Origin: Flavobacteriaceae bacterium
GTDB taxonomy: Bacteria > Bacteroidota > Bacteroidia > Flavobacteriales > Flavobacteriaceae
Reading direction: 5' to 3'
NCBI GenBank assembly: GCA_947491985.1
Contig: CANLLR010000028.1
Location: forward strand, 1 to 33,811
DNA: 33,811 bases
The translations under genes were made by a program, and so were the position numbers. This document shows positions 16,992 to 25,474 of this stretch, one piece after another (position 1 is the stretch's first letter; every line of letters starts with the position of its first letter). The notes below the pieces were generated by a model that was given only the letters and a program-made list of their open reading frames with translations, made no database searches and was not told the origin of the DNA.

Positions 16992-17501
16992 TTAATTAAT
17001 CTTTAGTATTTTTGATTCGTCTATTTGCAATGCCTGGATAACAGCATTGTAATCTGTGTAATCAACTGAAGTTCTATTTGTAAATCCGGCTGGAACAACC
17101 ACTATTCTGAATATTTGATTGTTTCTATAGTTTGTAGATACAGAAGCTAGGTCGAAACCTTCCATATAGATTTCAACATCGTATATAGTGAAATCAAAAT
17201 CATATCTAAAATCTAAAGTTCCATTGCCGAAGAAAAAAGTCTGTGGCATTAATTTCCAAACATCAGTTCCGTTAACCACATTATCCAAACGATACGCTAG
17301 TACCATATCGGATGGGTAAATTGGATTGATTGATGGCGGATAACTAATCAATGTTGTATATCCGTTTCCAGAAGTAAAGGATCTATTAACTTCAAAAACT
17401 TGTGCGATGGTATCAAAATCAACATTGTCGTCTTCATTCACAGTGCAACCTTGTAGCGTTATCATACCGATAAAAGCTAAAACTAGAGTCATTTTTTTCA
17501 T
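16992..17501 (-). CDS. Uncharacterised lipoprotein
   Basis: This protein begins MKKMTLVLAFIGMITLQGC, a clear lipoprotein signal with C19. The open frame extends 18 codons further upstream, but that extension has no signal-like character, so I start at 17501, giving 169 residues. The mature part is rich in aromatic and beta-prone segments (VWKLMPQTFFFGNGTLDFRY, FTIYDVEIYMEGFD, FRIVVVPAGF) and ends QALQIDESKILKIN. The pattern resembles small Bacteroidota periplasmic or outer-membrane lipoproteins of unknown role. A perfect palindrome GTCTATAGAC lies about 20 bases upstream. I do not recognise a family. Confidence 0.8.
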   Translation of the reverse strand: MKKMTLVLAFIGMITLQGCTVNEDDNVDFDTIAQVFEVNRSFTSGNGYTTLISYPPSINPIYPSDMVLAYRLDNVVNGTDVWKLMPQTFFFGNGTLDFRYDFDFTIYDVEIYMEGFDLASVSTNYRNNQIFRIVVVPAGFTNRTSVDYTDYNAVIQALQIDESKILKIN

Positions 17502-17597
17502 GGTTATAATTTTTATGATTGGTCTATAGACAATCTGATTAATGATGTAAAACACTATTCAATACTTGTGCCAAAGTTTACTTTTCATATAAATTTG

Positions 17598-17605
17598 TAC
17601 CTTTG
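17598..17605 (+). promoter_or_regulatory. DUF1543 gene -7 box (TACCTTTG) abutting the start codon
   Basis: An exact TAnnTTTG match ends only four bases before the ATG at 17610, so transcription from it would start at about the first codon. This predicts a leaderless transcript like the one suggested for guaA. Confidence 0.45.
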
Positions 17606-17609
17606 AAGG

Positions 17610-18173
17610 ATGAAAAAAGAGCAAAAATTATACATGATTATGTTGGGATGTCGCCCAAAAGGGAGATTTACTGAGCAGCACGATATTTATTTCGGAATTG
17701 GAACTGGTTTAAAAGAGTTGATTCCTAATATGAGGGCATTTTGGCCCGAAGCAAAAGGGAACATCCATATAGATGCTTGGCGTGAAGTAACATTGGTAGA
17801 TAATTATAAAATTGAAGTCCAACCCAAATCATCAACAACAAAATCAAATGAAAATTTATTTTTTGTCAATCTTGGCGGTTACAAAGAAAATGAATTTGAA
17901 GAATACCATTACAAAGTTTTGTCCGTTGCTGCCACTATGGGTGAAGCTACAAAAAAATCAAAAAATAATGCTTTTTATAAACATTGCGGATTTAAAGGAG
18001 CTACATCACACATTGACGATAAATTCGGTATTGATGTGGATGATATTTTTAATGTAAAAGACATTTTAGCTCCTCATTTTACAGAGCTATTTGAATTGAA
18101 AATTACACCTTCCAAAACAACTACAGAAGATGCCTTACATATTGGCTACTTAAAATTAGACAAAATACAATAA
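17610..18173 (+). CDS. DUF1543 domain protein
   Basis: This 187-residue soluble protein has the DUF1543 pattern near its N-terminus: LYMIMLGCRPKGRFTEQHD, IYFGIGTGLKELIPNMRAFWP and IHIDAWREV. It continues with LFFVNLGGYKENEFEEYHY. The C-terminal part (HCGFKGATSHIDDKFGIDVD) looks like a second related half, as in other long members. No function is established for the family. It has no signal peptide, so it is cytoplasmic. A 46-residue basic protein follows one base after the stop and is probably cotranscribed. Confidence 0.85.
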   Translation: MKKEQKLYMIMLGCRPKGRFTEQHDIYFGIGTGLKELIPNMRAFWPEAKGNIHIDAWREVTLVDNYKIEVQPKSSTTKSNENLFFVNLGGYKENEFEEYHYKVLSVAATMGEATKKSKNNAFYKHCGFKGATSHIDDKFGIDVDDIFNVKDILAPHFTELFELKITPSKTTTEDALHIGYLKLDKIQ

Positions 18174-18174
18174 C

Positions 18175-18315
18175 ATGGGAAGAAACAACGAACGCAACAT
18201 TAAAAAACATAACGACAAATTGCACAAAGAGCAAGATAAAGCCAAAGTGAAAAAAGTCGCTAGGGAAGAAAAATTGAAAGCAATTGCGAGAAAGTTTAAT
18301 GAGAGTAAAGAATAA
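18175..18315 (+). CDS. Small, highly basic, helical protein (46 residues)
   Basis: The frame ATG to TAA encodes MGRNNERNIKKHNDKLHKEQ and continues DKAKVKKVAREEKLKAIARK to FNESKE. About half of the residues are Lys, Arg, Glu or Asp, with almost no hydrophobics, giving a single charged helix with net positive charge. It starts one base after the DUF1543 stop. The tight spacing, a clean ATG and a protein-like helical pattern support it as a real gene. It could bind nucleic acid or ribosomes, but that is a guess. Confidence 0.65.
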   Translation: MGRNNERNIKKHNDKLHKEQDKAKVKKVAREEKLKAIARKFNESKE

Positions 18316-18333
18316 CTAATTTACTTTTTGTTT

Positions 18334-19911
18334 CTATTTTTTTATAATCTTTTGAACTACAGAGCTAGTATCCGTTTCCAATTTAATAAAATACATCCCA
18401 TTTGGTTGATTTGATAAATCTAATTTATCAGTAACAAATTGACCTAATAACGAATAGATAGCCACACTTGCTATTTTTTCTAATTGATCATTTGCAATAG
18501 TAATAATTCCAGTTGTTGGATTCGGATACAATACGATAGCACCATTCGAATCAAAATTAGAATTGTTTAATAAACTAAAAGGATAACAATTTGATGTACT
18601 TACGCAACCATTTGTAGTTAACTGCACAGCATAACTTCCATCAACGGTAGGCGTAAAAGTTTGGGCGGTTTGATTGCTGATTGGTAAATTATTATTATTA
18701 CAATCTAACCATTGATACGTCGTTCCGGTCAAAGTTCTGTCGGCTGTTAACGATGTTGGAGTAACCGTTACAGCTGTTGTAAATGCATTTTGTGTATCTG
18801 TAATAGTAACTGGAATTGTTACTGTATCAATTTCATCTGGACTGCAAAATGCATTCGTGATGGTTAAAGCTACTTGATAAACTCCTGGACAAGTAAAATT
18901 ATGAGTCGGATTTACACTAGTACTATTGGCTGATCCATCGCCAAAATTCCAACTTAAAGTATCATAATTGCTGCTTGCATTAATAAAAGAAACTGATGCA
19001 TTATTAGTGGCTGTATTAAAATCACTAACAACAGGAAAAAAACCGAAAGCAGCGTTTGGAGTTAAACAACGTTGAATGTCGAAATAAGTAATATTTGTTG
19101 CTACATATTGCGAAGCAACAACATTTCCATTGACTTCTAAAATAGGTATCCCGTAGGCTGGATCAAACCATTTATAAGAAACTGTTGTAACTGTGTTTTG
19201 TGTTGGAACTCCATTTGCAGTAACCGTAATTGTATTTACTAAAGTAGTTTTCATTTTCAAAACATTAGGAAAAGTTCCAAATGGTGTTGTTAACGAACCC
19301 CAACCCTCAACTAAATTAGTACGTTGTCCGGTAGAAGCATATTGAATTGGAACACCTAAACTAGTTAAATCAACACTTATAGCATTATTATTTGTATAAT
19401 TGTCATTAAATGCAATTGGAAATTGATAGACTATATCTGGAGTTTGATAAGAGGCAACAATTGGTAACGTATTGCCTCCAATAGTAATAGAGGCTCCTAA
19501 CATTTTATTTTCTAATAAAGTAGGGGAAACTTTTAAATGATCAATCAAATTGGTTAAACCATATCCTTGAATTTGGATTCCATCTGTTAACTTAGTGGCT
19601 AAATTAAAATTAGCATTAAATTGTGTATTGCAATTGAATATATAACCATTAAAAAAGCACCAAATAGTTTTATAACCTGTGTTATTTGGATTTTGATAGG
19701 ATAGCGTTTCTTGTGAGCTAGGTATTAATGTACTGTAATTCCAATTAAAATTGGTTCCCGTTTGTACAAAATTGTTTCCAACTAATCCTGTTGTGGAATG
19801 ACTAACAATAAATTGATCATTTATAGCTGCAAAATCGGAAGAAAGATAAGTTGTTTGAGCAAAACTTAAAAATGATACAAAACCCAATAAAAAAAACGTA
19901 ATTTTTTTCAT
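18334..19911 (-). CDS. T9SS-secreted protein with PKD domain
   Basis: This exported protein of 525 residues starts MKKITFFLLGFVSFLSFAQ, a Sec signal peptide. The frame opens nine codons earlier, but the inner ATG at 19911 gives the proper signal. Residues about 20-275 form an unrecognised beta-rich region. A PKD domain follows at about 295-375 (LSWNFGDGSANSTSVNPTHNF, CPGVYQVALTITNAFC). After a short Ig-like segment (TYQWLDCNNNNLPIS) comes a type A T9SS sorting tail (LYPNPTTGIITI, YSLLGQFV, LSNQPNGMYFIKLET, KIIKK). It should be carried across the outer membrane and attached or released there, but the substrate is unknown. It faces away from its upstream neighbour icmF by only a small gap on the same strand. 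Confidence 0.88.
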   Translation of the reverse strand: MKKITFFLLGFVSFLSFAQTTYLSSDFAAINDQFIVSHSTTGLVGNNFVQTGTNFNWNYSTLIPSSQETLSYQNPNNTGYKTIWCFFNGYIFNCNTQFNANFNLATKLTDGIQIQGYGLTNLIDHLKVSPTLLENKMLGASITIGGNTLPIVASYQTPDIVYQFPIAFNDNYTNNNAISVDLTSLGVPIQYASTGQRTNLVEGWGSLTTPFGTFPNVLKMKTTLVNTITVTANGVPTQNTVTTVSYKWFDPAYGIPILEVNGNVVASQYVATNITYFDIQRCLTPNAAFGFFPVVSDFNTATNNASVSFINASSNYDTLSWNFGDGSANSTSVNPTHNFTCPGVYQVALTITNAFCSPDEIDTVTIPVTITDTQNAFTTAVTVTPTSLTADRTLTGTTYQWLDCNNNNLPISNQTAQTFTPTVDGSYAVQLTTNGCVSTSNCYPFSLLNNSNFDSNGAIVLYPNPTTGIITIANDQLEKIASVAIYSLLGQFVTDKLDLSNQPNGMYFIKLETDTSSVVQKIIKK

Positions 19912-20055
19912 AGCTAAATTTATAAAAAATGATTTCAAAGTAACTCATTCCTGCTGAATTATCCAAAAAAATTATAGAACTGTCTGTAAATCAGATGGAA
20001 TTTATTAATTATTTTATGTTATATGACAAAGTTCTTTTTCTAAACTTGAATTGTG

Positions 20056-23000
20056 CTACATATTGCGTCTATACTGCCCACCGACTTCAAACAACGCATT
20101 CGTAATTTGTCCTAAAGAACACACCTTCGTAGCCTCCATCAATTTTTCGAAAATATTTTTGTTGGTAATCGCAGCTTCTTGCAAAATAGCAATGTGCTCG
20201 GCTACTTTTGCAGCACCGGTGTGGTGTAAATTGGTTAACATGTCAATTTGATATTGTTTTTCCTGTTCAGTAGCACGAATCACTTCGGCCGGAATAACTG
20301 TTGGAGAACCTTTTGAACTCAAAAACGTATTCACTCCAATAATCGGAAATTCACCTGTGTGTTTTAAGGTTTCATAATACAACGATTCTTCTTGAATTTT
20401 AGAACGTTGGTACATGGTTTCCATCGCGCCTAAAACGCCGCCACGCTCGGTAATTCGGTCAAATTCTTGCAATACAGCATCTTCTACCAAATCGGTTAAT
20501 TCTTCAATAATAAACGACCCTTGAATTGGGTTTTCGTTTTTCGCCAACCCTAATTCTTTATTGATAATCAACTGAATGGCCATAGCTCTGCGCACCGATT
20601 CTTCGGTTGGTGTTGTAATCGCTTCGTCATACGCATTGGTATGCAATGAATTACAGTTGTCATAAATCGCATACAAGGCTTGCAAAGTGGTACGAATGTC
20701 ATTAAAGTCAATTTCTTGAGCGTGCAACGAACGACCTGAAGTTTGAATGTGGTATTTCAACATTTGCGCTCTTTCGTTGGCACCGTATTTATTTTTCATG
20801 GCTTTCGCCCAAATTTTACGGGCAACTCGACCAATTACAGCGTATTCTGGATCGATTCCGTTAGAGAAAAAGAAGGACAAATTAGGCCCGAAATCGTTGA
20901 TGTTCATGCCACGACTCAAATAATATTCCACATAAGTGAAACCATTCGAAAGCGTAAACGCCAATTGTGTAATCGGATTGGCTCCAGCCTCAGCAATGTG
21001 GTAGCCCGAAATCGAAACCGAATAAAAGTTACGCACATTTTCTTTAATGAAATATTCCTGCACGTCACCCATCAATCGCAATGCAAATTCAGTAGAAAAA
21101 ATACAGGTATTTTGTGCTTGATCTTCTTTTAAAATATCGGCTTGCACAGTACCGCGAACTTGTGTTAATGTTTTTATTTTGATGTCATTATAAACTGATA
21201 CTGGCAAGACTTGATCGCCAGTAACACCCAAAAGCATCAATCCCAATCCGTTGTTTCCATCCGGTAAATGGCCTTGGTATTTTGGTCTAACCGTTCCTTT
21301 CTTCTTATAAATTTCGTTGATTTTTTCTTCAACTTCTACTTGAAGATGGTTTTCAATAATATACTTTTCGCAATTCTGATCGATGGCTGCATTCATGAAA
21401 AATCCAAGTAACATTGGTGCTGGACCATTAATCGTCATTGATACTGAAGTCATTGGGTGACTCAAATCGAAACCAGAATATAATTTTTTTGCATCATCTA
21501 AACAACAAATGGAAACACCAGCATTTCCAATTTTTCCGTAAATATCAGGACGAATATGTGGATCGTTTCCGTATAAGGTTACCGAATCAAAAGCGGTTGA
21601 AAGACGTTTTGCAGGTAATCCAGCAGAAACATAATGAAAACGTATGTTGGTTCGCTCTGGTCCGCCTTCGCCAGCAAACATTCGACTTGGATCTTCTCCT
21701 TCGCGTTTAAACGGATACAATCCCGAGGCAAAAGGGAATTCACCGGGAACATTTTCTTGCAAGTTCCATTTTAGGATATCGCCCCAAGCTTGGTATTTGG
21801 GTAAGGCTACTTTCGGAATTTGAGAGTGCGATAAACTTTCGGTGTGCGTGGCAATTTTGATTTCTTTGTCACGGACTTTAAAACTATATATTGGATTTTT
21901 GTATCTACTTACTTTTTCATTCCAAGTTAAAATAACTTCCCAATTGTAGGGATCGAGATTCATTTTTACGCGATCGAATTCTTTTACCAATAAATCTAAA
22001 AATTCATTTCTATTATCGTCTTTCGATTGAAGGATAGTTTCTTCGATTCCGGCTTTTGTCAACTGTGGTTTGCTTCCAAAAACCGTTTCAATTGTTTTGT
22101 AAATACCGTATAATTTTTGCGCCACTTCCACTTGTGAAAGCGCTATTTCATCGTACTTTCTATTGTTTTCTGAAATTTCCGATAAATAGCGGGTACGATG
22201 TGGTGGAATAACATAAATTTTCTCACTCATTTCCCGCGTAATTTCGAAAGTAGATTGCAAATTGGCTCCCGTTTTTTCTACAATTTTATCCATGATGGAT
22301 TTGTACAAAGTGTTCATTCCAGGGTCGTTAAATTGCGACGCAATGGTACCAAAAACAGGCATTTTATCGGGGTCAACATCCCATAAATTATGGTTGCGTT
22401 GGTATTGCTTTTTAACATCGCGAATGGCGTCTAAAGCTCCACGTTTGTCAAATTTATTCAAGGCCACCAAGTCGGCAAAATCCAACATGTCAATTTTTTC
22501 CAATTGGGTTGCCGCACCAAATTCAGGTGTCATAACGTACAACGAAACATCAGAATGTTCGATTATTTCGGTATCGCTCTGGCCAATTCCCGACGTTTCT
22601 AAAATAATGATATCGTATTTCGCTGCTTTTAGCACTTCAATGGCTTCAGAAACATATTTTGATAACGCCAAATTGGACTGACGCGTTGCCAACGAACGCA
22701 TATAAACTCTTGGATTGTTAATGGCATTCATACGAATTCTATCGCCAAGTAACGCTCCTCCTGTTTTCCGTTTAGATGGATCAACCGAAATTAATCCTAT
22801 CGTTTTTTCAGGAAAATCAATTAAAAATCGGCGGACCAATTCGTCTACCAAAGATGATTTTCCAGCACCTCCTGTCCCAGTGATTCCGAGTACTGGAATT
22901 TTTGATGTTTCATTACTTTTATGAATGGTATCGAAAGTCGCTTTGGCAATTTCTGGAAAGTTTTCTGCAGCCGAAATCAATCGGGCAATGGCAGTAGGTA

Positions 23001-23484
23001 CTTTATCTTCTATATGACTTAACTCGCCATTCAATTTATCTCCAATTGGATAATCCGAGCGTTGCACCAAATCGTTAATCATACCTTGTAATCCCATGGC
23101 ACGACCATCATCTGGCGAATAAATTCGTTCGATTCCGTATTCGTGTAATTCTGAAATTTCAGAAGGCAAAATTACACCTCCACCACCACCAAAAATCTTG
23201 ATGTGACCAGCTCCTTTTTCCTTAAGCAAATCGTGCATGTATTTAAAATACTCGTTATGACCACCTTGGTAAGAGGTCATTGCAATGGCATTGGCATCTT
23301 CTTGAATGGCTGTATTTACGACTTCTTCAACGCTTCTGTCATGACCCAAGTGAATTACTTCTACTCCTGTGGATTGGATAATTCGTCGCATGATGTTTAT
23401 TGCGGCATCATGCCCGTCAAAAAGCGAGGCAGCGGTTACAATTCTAACTTTATTTTTAGGAATATACGGTACTTGTGGCTCCAT
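20056..23484 (-). CDS. icmF: Fused isobutyryl-CoA mutase (B12 domain + MeaB-like GTPase + mutase)
   Basis: IcmF interconverts isobutyryl-CoA and n-butyryl-CoA with adenosylcobalamin and carries its own G-protein chaperone. The 1142-residue protein has a B12-binding domain with H25 ([12 protein letters not shown]) and a GxGG-rich loop near 99-103. The GTPase P-loop GTGGAGKS is at 203-210, and the mutase TIM barrel covers about 560-1100. The substrate-pocket residues are F592 (YPFKR) and Q791 (AQNTCIF). Methylmalonyl-CoA mutase has Tyr and Arg at these places, so the IcmF assignment is favoured. F592 and Q791 are farther apart than I remember for the Geobacillus enzyme, suggesting an insertion around 712-770. 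Pivalyl- or isovaleryl-CoA activity is possible. Confidence 0.93.
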   Translation of the reverse strand: MEPQVPYIPKNKVRIVTAASLFDGHDAAINIMRRIIQSTGVEVIHLGHDRSVEEVVNTAIQEDANAIAMTSYQGGHNEYFKYMHDLLKEKGAGHIKIFGGGGGVILPSEISELHEYGIERIYSPDDGRAMGLQGMINDLVQRSDYPIGDKLNGELSHIEDKVPTAIARLISAAENFPEIAKATFDTIHKSNETSKIPVLGITGTGGAGKSSLVDELVRRFLIDFPEKTIGLISVDPSKRKTGGALLGDRIRMNAINNPRVYMRSLATRQSNLALSKYVSEAIEVLKAAKYDIIILETSGIGQSDTEIIEHSDVSLYVMTPEFGAATQLEKIDMLDFADLVALNKFDKRGALDAIRDVKKQYQRNHNLWDVDPDKMPVFGTIASQFNDPGMNTLYKSIMDKIVEKTGANLQSTFEITREMSEKIYVIPPHRTRYLSEISENNRKYDEIALSQVEVAQKLYGIYKTIETVFGSKPQLTKAGIEETILQSKDDNRNEFLDLLVKEFDRVKMNLDPYNWEVILTWNEKVSRYKNPIYSFKVRDKEIKIATHTESLSHSQIPKVALPKYQAWGDILKWNLQENVPGEFPFASGLYPFKREGEDPSRMFAGEGGPERTNIRFHYVSAGLPAKRLSTAFDSVTLYGNDPHIRPDIYGKIGNAGVSICCLDDAKKLYSGFDLSHPMTSVSMTINGPAPMLLGFFMNAAIDQNCEKYIIENHLQVEVEEKINEIYKKKGTVRPKYQGHLPDGNNGLGLMLLGVTGDQVLPVSVYNDIKIKTLTQVRGTVQADILKEDQAQNTCIFSTEFALRLMGDVQEYFIKENVRNFYSVSISGYHIAEAGANPITQLAFTLSNGFTYVEYYLSRGMNINDFGPNLSFFFSNGIDPEYAVIGRVARKIWAKAMKNKYGANERAQMLKYHIQTSGRSLHAQEIDFNDIRTTLQALYAIYDNCNSLHTNAYDEAITTPTEESVRRAMAIQLIINKELGLAKNENPIQGSFIIEELTDLVEDAVLQEFDRITERGGVLGAMETMYQRSKIQEESLYYETLKHTGEFPIIGVNTFLSSKGSPTVIPAEVIRATEQEKQYQIDMLTNLHHTGAAKVAEHIAILQEAAITNKNIFEKLMEATKVCSLGQITNALFEVGGQYRRNM

Positions 23485-23568
23485 TTTAATGAAATGATAT
23501 TTTTTGAGGGTGCAATTTACGAATTTTAAAAAAAAGTATGTGATTTATCTTTTGTAAATTTGAGGCAC

Positions 23569-23576
23569 TATATTTG
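23569..23576 (+). promoter_or_regulatory. DUF4197 gene -7 box (TATATTTG)
   Basis: An exact TAnnTTTG match lies 49 bases upstream of the chosen ATG at 23626 and inside the unused N-terminal extension of the frame. This supports the downstream start. Confidence 0.5.
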
Positions 23577-23625
23577 CTTTGAGTTGGAAGATGGATGTCA
23601 TTCGTACTCCTTTAAAAAATTACAT

Positions 23626-24339
23626 ATGAAAAAAATCACTTTACTCGCCTTATTGGCTTGCTCGTTCACGGGATGTGCAGAAATGCAGCAAGTTGCCAAT
23701 CAATTACCTGGAATTTTAGAACAAGGGAATGTAGATGTTGCTAGCGGATTAAAAGAAGCGTTGAACAACGGAATCAGCAAACAAGTAGTAAAATTAACCG
23801 CTACAGATGGTTTCTATAAAAACGAAGCGGTAAAGATTTTACTTCCCGATGAATTGCGAAAAGTAGATAAAGCATTACGTGATATTGGTTTGTCGAAAAT
23901 GGCAGACGAAGGTTTAAAAGTGTTGAATCGTGCCGCTGAAGATGCTGTAAAAGAAGCATCACCTATTTTTGTTAGTGCGATAACGGGAATGAATTTTACC
24001 GATGCTAAAAACATCTTGATGGGAAATGAAACGGCTGCAACATCATATTTACAAGGGGTAACTACAACTGCTTTGTATGCCAAATTCAATCCTGTAATTA
24101 AAAATTCGTTTGCAAAAGTGGGTGCTGATAAAGTATGGTATAATATTATTAAAAAATACAACAGTCTTCCATTGGTGAAGAAAGTAAATCCAGATTTGAC
24201 CGATTACACCACAAATAAAGCACTAGAAGGTGTTTTTAAAATGATTGCTTTAGAAGAAAAAAACATTCGATCCAATTTAAGTTCAAGAACTTCTGATTTA
24301 TTGAAAAAGGTTTTTGCCATGCAGGATAGAAAACAGTAA
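23626..24339 (+). CDS. DUF4197 lipoprotein
   Basis: This protein starts MKKITLLALLACSFTGCAEM with a lipobox (FTGC, C17). The frame is open for 22 codons upstream, but that part overlaps the promoter and has no signal features, so I start at 23626 (237 residues). The mature protein is helical and fits DUF4197: GLKEALNNGISKQVVKLTAT, DGFYKNEAVKILLPDELRKV, FVSAITGMNFTDAKNIL, ATSYLQGVTTTALYAKFNPV, DYTTNKALEGVF. The family's role is unknown; members are periplasmic lipoproteins of about 230 residues. It is divergent from icmF and stands alone. Confidence 0.88.
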   Translation: MKKITLLALLACSFTGCAEMQQVANQLPGILEQGNVDVASGLKEALNNGISKQVVKLTATDGFYKNEAVKILLPDELRKVDKALRDIGLSKMADEGLKVLNRAAEDAVKEASPIFVSAITGMNFTDAKNILMGNETAATSYLQGVTTTALYAKFNPVIKNSFAKVGADKVWYNIIKKYNSLPLVKKVNPDLTDYTTNKALEGVFKMIALEEKNIRSNLSSRTSDLLKKVFAMQDRKQ

Positions 24340-24478
24340 TCCGTTTTCAGTTCTCTAAGTATCTCTAAACCAATTAAATTCATTATAATCAATAACATAA
24401 GTATAACAAATCCTTAACCTGTCTAAATCACAAATGCTAGTATCTTTATAATGTAATAAATGAGAGTTTATTATTTTG

Positions 24479-24529
24479 TTTGGTTAGTTATAAAAATAGT
24501 CAATGTTTGCAAAAGCATTGGCTTTTTTT
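24479..24529 (+). terminator. Terminator with conserved upstream motif (possible small RNA 3' end)
   Basis: GTCAATG / CATTGGC (24499-24522, one G-U pair, 10-base loop) is followed by seven T on the plus strand. Directly before it is TTTGGTTAGTTATAAAAA (24479-24496), which matches 14 of 18 bases of TTGGGTTACTTTGAAAAA just before the terminator at 28244. The nearest plus-strand gene ends 140 bases earlier, so this may end either a long 3' UTR or a separate short RNA. Confidence 0.6.
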
Positions 24530-25334
24530 ATTCGGCCAATCGTTGATGTAATTTTTTAAAATAGTCAAAGGCTTTTAAAAGCCGACTTCCATACCACGAA
24601 AACATTTCACCATCTACAAAAACAGTCTTTGCATGATGTGTAAATCGTCCTAATTCAAAAGCGTGTTCGTCGTTAAATGGAAACGGTTCCGATGACAAAA
24701 ATACCAAATCAGGATCACCTTGAATGCGCATTTTTTGGATTATAATTTCTGGATAACGTTCTTCTCTATTGGCATAAATATTTTCGAATTTATTGAGCTG
24801 AAGCATTTCATTAATAAACGTTCCTTTACCAGCTACCATGTAGGGATTCGCCCAAATAAAATAAACTGCTTTTATCCATTTTATTGGTTTCATAAATTCT
24901 TGAAAATCTAGAAAAGCAAAATTTATTTTATCCGACCATTTTTGAGCTTCAGTCCTTTTATTGAAGAGTTGCCCAAAGTCGGAAATCATTTGTAAGTTGT
25001 CTTCTATGGTTTGGATATGAGTAACCCAAACTGGGCAAATCTTGCTTAGTTCTTCGACCATTTCTTTAGTATTCTCTTCTTTATTGGCAATAATAATGTC
25101 GGGTTGAAGTGCTTTTACTTTATCTATTTTTACATTCTTGGTACCTCCTACTATTGTTTTGATGGATTTGAAATGAAAAGGATGCAGACAAAATTTAGTG
25201 ATTCCAACAATACTCTCTTCCAAACCTAAATCGTATAATAATTCAGTTTGAGAAGGTACTAGTGAAATGATTCGTTTTGGTGAGGCTTCAAAAGTGTGGG
25301 AAACTCCAATTTGATCGGTAAAAAATGTAGTCAT
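24528..25334 (-). CDS. BtuF-like helical-backbone metal/cobalamin receptor without signal peptide
   Basis: The 268-residue protein has the type III substrate-binding fold of BtuF/FecB proteins. The first lobe contains KRIISLVPSQTELLYDLGLE, IVGITKFCLHP, IVGGTKNVKIDKVKALQPDI and IIANKEENTKEMVEEL. A long linking helix follows, then the second lobe (AVYFIWANPYMVAGKGTFIN, DPDLVFLSSEPFPF, VFVDGEMFSWYGSRLLKA). Unlike transport receptors it begins directly with the domain and has no signal peptide or lipobox, so it would stay in the cytoplasm. No BtuC/BtuD genes are adjacent. Position near the B12-dependent icmF is suggestive only. The ligand is unknown. Confidence 0.85.
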   Translation of the reverse strand: MTTFFTDQIGVSHTFEASPKRIISLVPSQTELLYDLGLEESIVGITKFCLHPFHFKSIKTIVGGTKNVKIDKVKALQPDIIIANKEENTKEMVEELSKICPVWVTHIQTIEDNLQMISDFGQLFNKRTEAQKWSDKINFAFLDFQEFMKPIKWIKAVYFIWANPYMVAGKGTFINEMLQLNKFENIYANREERYPEIIIQKMRIQGDPDLVFLSSEPFPFNDEHAFELGRFTHHAKTVFVDGEMFSWYGSRLLKAFDYFKKLHQRLAE

Positions 25335-25441
25335 GTTTTTAAATCCTTTAAGATGGTAAATTTATTACTTTATTTAAGGAAACACAGATTAAGTATAGTT
25401 TTTGTATAGGTTGAAAATGCATTTTTCAATGCTGTAAAAAA

Positions 25442-25449
25442 TATATTTG
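25442..25449 (+). promoter_or_regulatory. GH16 gene -7 box (TATATTTG)
   Basis: An exact TAnnTTTG match lies 25 bases upstream of the ATG at 25475. Upstream, at 25412-25428, is a near-palindrome (TGAAAATGCATTTTTCA) that overlaps the expected -33 region. Confidence 0.5.
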
Positions 25450-25474
25450 TTACAATAAAAAAAATAAAGTTACC

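Noticed and set aside
17502..17555. 18-residue N-terminal extension of the uncharacterised lipoprotein
   Set aside because: The lipobox signal starts cleanly at 17501; the extension covers a palindrome and has no signal-like features.
22262..22681. 139-residue plus-strand open frame inside icmF
   Set aside because: It is antisense to the GTPase domain of IcmF and has no independent support.
23560..23625. 22-residue N-terminal extension of the DUF4197 protein
   Set aside because: It overlaps an exact -7 box and hides a perfect lipoprotein signal that starts at 23626.
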